DNA from: Hypsibius dujardini
Lineage: Eukaryota; Tardigrada; Eutardigrada; Parachela; Hypsibiidae
Direction: 5' to 3'
Assembly (NCBI GenBank): GCA_001579985.1
Contig: LRSR01004625.1
Location: 1 to 51,109, forward strand
Length of the DNA: 51,109 nt
The position numbers and the translations under genes were made by a program. Shown one piece after another: positions 46,970-51,109 of this stretch. The notes beneath the pieces were generated by a model. It was not told the DNA's origin. It did no database searches and saw only the letters and a list, made by a program, of their open reading frames with translations. Each line of letters opens with the position of its first letter. Within the stretch, counting starts at the first letter, position 1.

Positions 46970-47288
46970 GAAATTTGTTCACTCGTGTCTTTACGTGATC
47001 AACTTCACACTGAGGTAATTTTATAGATCCTGGAAGATCAATCTCAACTTCAGATTTATTTTTTTCTTCGAAATAATCCCGTGTTTGTTGTGTTATTGTG
47101 TCGATTATTTCGTCTTTTTCTTTTATTATTTGACAGCAATATTCTATATCTGAATTTCTATTTTCTCTCTCTTTTTGTAATAATCTAGCGGATACCAGGT
47201 CTGTGGGAAACAGGGGTGCTGTTGTCAAGTCTTGTGATTGTTTCTTCGTCAGTGAGCTGGTTTTTTGTCTGTGTTTGGTTTCCTCCAT
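46911..47288 (-). CDS. Small charged helical viral protein
   Basis: A 125-residue soluble protein with a helical, Glu/Lys-rich centre (LLQKERENRNSDIEYCCQII, DEIIDTITQQTRDYFEE) and a basic C-terminus. It overlaps genes at both ends (104 bases with the upstream HTH gene and 59 with the downstream membrane-protein gene), in the manner of compact viral operons. No family was recognised. Confidence 0.45.
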   Translation of the reverse strand: MEETKHRQKTSSLTKKQSQDLTTAPLFPTDLVSARLLQKERENRNSDIEYCCQIIKEKDEIIDTITQQTRDYFEEKNKSEVEIDLPGSIKLPQCEVDHVKTRVNKFLEILENGIKGPRKLSGSKN

Positions 47289-47475
47289 GTAACTCCTTTT
47301 TTATACATATGTTGAATAATGTTAGATACTTATAATAGGTGGTCCTTGAAATCTCTAAATTGCGACAAGTATCTTTGACTGGCAAATTTCCCCTGTCAGA
47401 AATTATTGTTTCTTTTATGTGGTCTAAAGAATACCTTTTGTATTGACCAGATACTATATGAGAAAAATAGAGCAT
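47185..47475 (-). CDS. Small helix-turn-helix DNA-binding protein
   Basis: The 96-residue protein contains a homeodomain-like helix-turn-helix at about residues 17-55: YSLDHIKETIISDRGNLPV leads into VKDTCRNLEISRTTYYKYL, with the recognition helix in SRTTYYKYLTLF. The C-terminal 35 residues look disordered. Its start codon lies immediately next to an array of GTGTTAACGG repeats (47476-47523), so it may bind its own promoter or an origin there. The downstream gene overlaps its 3' third. Confidence 0.6.
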   Translation of the reverse strand: MLYFSHIVSGQYKRYSLDHIKETIISDRGNLPVKDTCRNLEISRTTYYKYLTLFNICIKKELHGGNQTQTKNQLTDEETITRLDNSTPVSHRPGIR

Positions 47476-47523
47476 GTCAACGGGTGTCAGCGTGTGTTAA
47501 CGGGTGTTAACGGGTGTTAAGGG
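47476..47523. promoter_or_regulatory. Iteron-like array of GTGTTAACGG repeats
   Basis: Five consecutive, roughly 10-base units share the core GTnTnAnCGG (two perfect GTGTTAACGG copies, others with one to three changes). They abut the start codon of the helix-turn-helix gene. Each perfect unit includes the palindrome GTTAAC. Operator or origin function is inferred from regular 10-base (one helical turn) spacing and position. Confidence 0.65.
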
Positions 47524-47712
47524 ATAATTATATAAACACAAAAAAATGTTTTTGTTGTTGTTTGTCAATACATCCTGGAGAAATTGAGAACTGAAATGTT
47601 TCAGATAAAACGTGTTTACACAATTATATATGAGTTTTTAACATTGAATTTATTTTGATGTAGTAATAGCTGTATCGTACACAACACAAACTTTGCCTAC
47701 AAGAATTAGAAA
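47524..47712. other. AT-rich gap between divergent viral genes
   Basis: This 189-base stretch separates the leftward HTH operon from the rightward small basic protein and polymerase genes. It has poly(A)/poly(T) runs and no reading frame of note. With the adjacent repeats it forms the main divergent regulatory region of the element. Confidence 0.5.
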
Positions 47713-47904
47713 ATGCCTAGTACTGAAGCTCAGAAGCGAGCTCAGAGAAACTACTACCTTAGGTTGAAAGAAGATCAAGAAAAATATAAACTCTACGTTG
47801 AAAAAAAGAAACAATACTTTATTCAAAAATTCAAAACAACCGAGGCTTATCAAAGAAATAAAGAGGAGAGCTTACAACGCTACTACAAAAACAAATCTTG
47901 TTAA
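47713..47904 (+). CDS. Small basic viral protein
   Basis: 63 residues beginning MPSTEAQKRAQRNYYLRLKE. The chain is almost entirely helical, rich in Lys, Tyr, Gln and Glu, and strongly basic. It ends 71 bases before the polymerase start, in the same direction, and may be cotranscribed. It looks like a nucleic-acid-binding or condensing peptide. The arginine- and tyrosine-rich repeat of about 20 residues (RNYYLRLKE, KQYFIQKFK, QRYYKNK) is visible by eye. Function is unproven. Confidence 0.5.
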   Translation: MPSTEAQKRAQRNYYLRLKEDQEKYKLYVEKKKQYFIQKFKTTEAYQRNKEESLQRYYKNKSC

Positions 47905-47975
47905 TTACATCTTTTTTAAATTGATTTTATTTTTCCAATATATCATACTAGAAATTTTGTTCAGGTTACTTTACA

Positions 47976-50900
47976 ATGGCTGATCTTCGGTTAATTTCTC
48001 GTCATTTTGAAAAGATAAGTAGAACAAATGAAAGATTGAAGCGTATTCCAGGATATGAAACAACTACTGTTTCACGAAGAGCTACGACCGAAGAAGTCAA
48101 CAATTATATTCAAATAATCGAAGACTATAAAAACCGAGTTCAAATAGATAATCTTTTTAAGGAAGCAGAGCAACCACTGGAAGATGAAGTAAATATTAAT
48201 GTGAAGAGTTTGTTTGACCCTTATAGTGTGGAATTAGTGAGTAGTGCTCTACAGAATGCTACCCAAACTTACAGAATCACTTTGAACGCTACTCCATCAA
48301 ATAATTTAAGTTATGGAAAGGATTTAGCTAGTCAATACCTTGATTTAGTTCGAGTGCCTGTAAAAGAACGACTGACCAGACAATTTGAAAGAATGCGTGG
48401 CTACAAAGTTATATTCACACTTTCTACAATTATGATGAAATACAATTTCGATGATCAATACTCTGAAAACATAACAGTACGCACAGCTACTAAGCCTGTT
48501 TCAGTCGAAAACCTTAGCAGGATAACCGATAAATTTATAAATGACAAAAACAATGAGATTGTATCATACATAAGTGAAATGATGCTAAAAGGTTCTGGAT
48601 TTGTTCTGACAGATGTTCTCTATTTGGATATAAAATTTAATGAAAGTAACCCCATTAATGCTGGGACTTATATAGAGATGCCTGCGTATGTTGCCAACAA
48701 GAAAGCTTGTATTAACGTAAATAACGTTGAGGATAATTATTGTTTTGTTTGGTCCGTTTGTGCTGCCCTGTTTTGGGGTGAAGAAAAAAATCCGCAAAGA
48801 CTAAACAAAGAACGTAAAGAATGCTTCAATCAATTAAAACATGGTGACATAAAATATCCAATGCAGATTAAAGATATAGAAAAATTCGAAAGGCTTAATG
48901 AAATCAATGTCAGAGTTATTTATTTTAAGGATAAAACTAAATCATTTTGGCCGAAGTATTACAACCGAAATCAAAATGAACAATATAGTAGAGAAGTTCC
49001 ATTATTGATGATTAGAAATGGAACAGACAACAATGAAACTATCACTGACCATTTCGTTTGGGTAAAAGATGTGAGTCGCCTACTATCCGCTCAAGTCAGC
49101 AAACATAATGGAAAGCAATTTTTCTGCCTATCTTGTTTCAAGCATTACGGTACTGAAAAATTACTGAATAGTCACAAAAAATATTGTCACGAACACCCAT
49201 CAGCAGTCACCGTAATGCCCCAACCAGGTGAAAATATCATGAAGTTTAAAAACCATCCTTATCAGTTCCGTCATCCCTTCGTTTTATATTGCGACTTAGA
49301 GAGCTTATTAAAAGCATTGGAAAAAATTGATGAAGGAAATGAGCGAGGCGAGCAAGTGAGCGTAGCGAACGTCAGTGAATGTGAAACAAAGTCTTATAAC
49401 ACACATCACCACGTAGCCTGCTCTGTTGCTATGCAACCAGTGTCAATTTATAAGGAGCATAAACCATATCTCTATAGAGGTAAAAAAAGCGAAACCGAAG
49501 TGATAGATGTCTTCTATAAACAACTAGAATTATATGCTAAAGATTTTCATGAAATCCTGAAAGTGAATAAATTGATCATAATGAGTGACGATCAAATAAA
49601 AGAGCATAATAAAGCTACACACTGTTATATCTGTAAAAAAAATTTCGATGAGTTGGATGAAGCTTTAATTAAAGTTAAAGATCACGATCATTTTACTGGT
49701 GAATATCGTGGACCTGCTCATTCGCAGTGTAATTTAAAAATAAGAAATAACCTCTACCGAATAAAAGTTGTATTTCACAACTCTAAAAATTACGATACCC
49801 ACTTCTTTGTTAAGCAAATCAATAAACTTGAGAACGTCAAAGTAATTGCAAAGACTATGGAGAAATACAGTAAAGTAAGTGGTACTATTAAGCTCGAAGA
49901 TGGTAAAACTATGGGTATAGACTTCCTAGACTCTTGTCAATTTCTGTTGTCTTCTCTATCTAACTTAGCTAATAACTTGGGTGAAAATGATTTCAAACAA
50001 ACAGATAAACACTTTGGTACTAATTCTAAGCTATTCCAAAAGAAAGGTATTTATCCATACAGTTTCATAGATGGTTTTGAAAAATTTGAACTGAGAGAGA
50101 AACCATCCCAGGCAGACTTCTACGATCATCTGAAGCAAAAACCATGTACAGATGAAGAATATAAATACTTTGAAGAAGTGTGGGATACAATGAAATGTGA
50201 GAATATGGGTGACTATCATGATCTGTATCTTTATTCGGACGTAACCATTTTAGCAGATGTTTTTGAAAGATTCAGAGATATTTGTCTACAGTACTATGAA
50301 TTAGACCCGATACACTATATAACTGCCCCATCTTTAGCCTTTGATGCTATGCTTAAGATGACGAAAGTAGAACTTGAACTGTTAACAGATGAGAATGACT
50401 ACATGTTATGGGAAAGAGCAGTTAGAGGAGGAAATGTTAATGTTGTCAAGAGACACATCAAGGCAAACAATAAGTATTTGCCAGATTATGATGAGACGTT
50501 AAAAACCTTATACGGAATGTATTTAGATGCAATTGCTCTTTATAGTTATGTAATGTGTCAGAAACTTCCAATTGGTGGGTTTGAACATCTAAATGGGTTT
50601 AATATAAATGACATAATGGGCTTAGATGTTGAAGGTGATTATGGTTATTTGTTTGTGGTAGATATCCATTTTCCAGACGAATTACACGATCTATTTAACG
50701 ATATGCCAATGGCACCAGAGAAAAAAATTATCACCGAAGACATGCTAAGTAAAAAAGCAAAGAAGCTTAAATCAGGTATACATTATACTGCTAGCGAAAA
50801 ACTTATCTCAAGTCTTGAACCAAAGCTTAATTATCCTGTTCATATCAAAAACTTACAATATTACATCAGTAAAGGGGCTATAGTAACAAAAATACATGAT

Positions 50901-51109
50901 GTCATTCGGTTCAAACAAGAAGCTTTTATGGCGCCTTATATCAAATTCAACATATCACAACGAACTAAACTAGGGGTGACGGCTTTTGAGAAAGATTTTT
51001 TCAAGTTAATGAATAACTCAGTATTTGGGAAAACAATGGAAAACGTGAGATTATACCAAGACGTGAAAGTCTGCACCAAAAGAAAACAGTACACAAACAA
51101 GATTGTGCC
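47976..51109 (+). CDS. Protein-primed family B DNA polymerase (3' end outside the window)
   Basis: The frame is open from the ATG at 47976 to the window edge (1044 codons, no stop). Visible features in order are an N-terminal domain with CINVNNVEDNYCFVWSVCAA near 245-265; a C2H2-like finger CLSCFKHYGTEKLL...HKKYC near 383-403; and exonuclease motif I YCDLES near 438-443. An inserted endonuclease-VII-like segment CYICKKNF...KDHDHFTGEYRGPAHSQCN near 549-585 follows, then exonuclease II FHNSKNYDTHFF near 600-612, exonuclease III YLYSDVTIL near 750, polymerase motif A LDAIALYSYVM near 850 and motif B KLMNNSVFGK near 1010. The YxDTDS motif C lies beyond the edge. The enzyme would replicate the element from a terminal protein. 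All residues expected in the visible motifs are kept, so it may be active. Confidence 0.92.
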   Translation, partial: MADLRLISRHFEKISRTNERLKRIPGYETTTVSRRATTEEVNNYIQIIEDYKNRVQIDNLFKEAEQPLEDEVNINVKSLFDPYSVELVSSALQNATQTYRITLNATPSNNLSYGKDLASQYLDLVRVPVKERLTRQFERMRGYKVIFTLSTIMMKYNFDDQYSENITVRTATKPVSVENLSRITDKFINDKNNEIVSYISEMMLKGSGFVLTDVLYLDIKFNESNPINAGTYIEMPAYVANKKACINVNNVEDNYCFVWSVCAALFWGEEKNPQRLNKERKECFNQLKHGDIKYPMQIKDIEKFERLNEINVRVIYFKDKTKSFWPKYYNRNQNEQYSREVPLLMIRNGTDNNETITDHFVWVKDVSRLLSAQVSKHNGKQFFCLSCFKHYGTEKLLNSHKKYCHEHPSAVTVMPQPGENIMKFKNHPYQFRHPFVLYCDLESLLKALEKIDEGNERGEQVSVANVSECETKSYNTHHHVACSVAMQPVSIYKEHKPYLYRGKKSETEVIDVFYKQLELYAKDFHEILKVNKLIIMSDDQIKEHNKATHCYICKKNFDELDEALIKVKDHDHFTGEYRGPAHSQCNLKIRNNLYRIKVVFHNSKNYDTHFFVKQINKLENVKVIAKTMEKYSKVSGTIKLEDGKTMGIDFLDSCQFLLSSLSNLANNLGENDFKQTDKHFGTNSKLFQKKGIYPYSFIDGFEKFELREKPSQADFYDHLKQKPCTDEEYKYFEEVWDTMKCENMGDYHDLYLYSDVTILADVFERFRDICLQYYELDPIHYITAPSLAFDAMLKMTKVELELLTDENDYMLWERAVRGGNVNVVKRHIKANNKYLPDYDETLKTLYGMYLDAIALYSYVMCQKLPIGGFEHLNGFNINDIMGLDVEGDYGYLFVVDIHFPDELHDLFNDMPMAPEKKIITEDMLSKKAKKLKSGIHYTASEKLISSLEPKLNYPVHIKNLQYYISKGAIVTKIHDVIRFKQEAFMAPYIKFNISQRTKLGVTAFEKDFFKLMNNSVFGKTMENVRLYQDVKVCTKRKQYTNKIV

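Larger units (their letters stand above)
42600..51109. mobile_element. Maverick/Polinton-type (adintovirus-like) element, left part
   Basis: From roughly 42.6-42.9 kb the DNA becomes AT-rich, lacks introns and is densely coded on both strands. A retroviral-type integrase and a protein-primed family B DNA polymerase on one element define Polintons and adintoviruses. The exact left end was not located: no terminal inverted repeat or 6-bp target duplication can be tested because the right end is outside. The reading frames seen are intact, so the copy looks recent. Major capsid protein, packaging ATPase and adenain-type protease are not in view and would be expected beyond 51109. Confidence 0.85.

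Noticed and set aside
50031-50219. Minus-strand Phe/Ile-rich frame
   Set aside because: Antisense to the polymerase gene.

Overview
The window is nuclear DNA of an invertebrate animal. Genes are split by GT-AG introns, mostly 60-800 bp, and simple-sequence repeats and small inverted-repeat transposons are abundant. A radial-spoke RSPH10B-like gene points to an animal that builds motile cilia, such as a flatworm or another spiralian; this is an inference and the species cannot be named. Most host genes were rebuilt by hand by joining exons whose splice sites and reading phases agree. No transcript evidence was available.

Layout of the host part (1-42.6 kb). A secreted leucine-rich-repeat protein (+, 119-955) lies beside the 5' six exons of a bacterial-type proline iminopeptidase (-, 1136-3664) whose C-terminal part is not in view. 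Next is an 11-exon natriuretic-peptide-receptor-like gene (-, 4587-9039) with a short cytoplasmic tail and no cyclase. A 4 kb gene-free stretch (9.0-13.2 kb) holds several inverted-repeat elements and a 1.3 kb fold-back element. It is followed by a MORN-repeat protein (+, 13265-15739), a large coiled-coil protein (+, 16382-19484), a BTB-BACK protein (+, 20154-25546) and an extended-synaptotagmin-like lipid-transfer protein (+, 25835-28601). After these come an unrecognised small gene (-, 29325-30200), a complete five-exon cytosolic glycerol-3-phosphate dehydrogenase (-, 32117-34662), the RSPH10B-like gene (+, 35475-40959) and the last two exons of an unrecognised gene (-, 41378-42523).

From about 42.6-42.9 kb to the end the DNA is AT-rich, intron-free and tightly packed. 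This is the left part of a Maverick/Polinton-type element (adintovirus-like endogenous DNA virus). It carries a candidate jelly-roll minor capsid protein, a basic protein with a hydrophobic Gly/Ala-rich tail, a 136-147 aa protein with PSAP and YPEI motifs, and a 263 aa protein with fibre-shaft-like repeats. It also carries a retroviral-type integrase, two small membrane proteins, a coiled protein, a small helix-turn-helix protein with an array of 10-bp repeats at its promoter, a small basic protein, and a protein-primed family B DNA polymerase that runs off the window. The major capsid protein, packaging ATPase and protease are not in view and would be expected to the right. The element lies immediately upstream of the 3' exons of a host gene and probably interrupts it.

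The strongest leads are the fibre-like protein, the iteron-like array at the helix-turn-helix gene, an intron flanked by a perfect 10-bp duplication that suggests recent intron gain, a collagen-like Gly-Ala-Lys run inside a BTB domain, and at least five families of small inverted-repeat elements.
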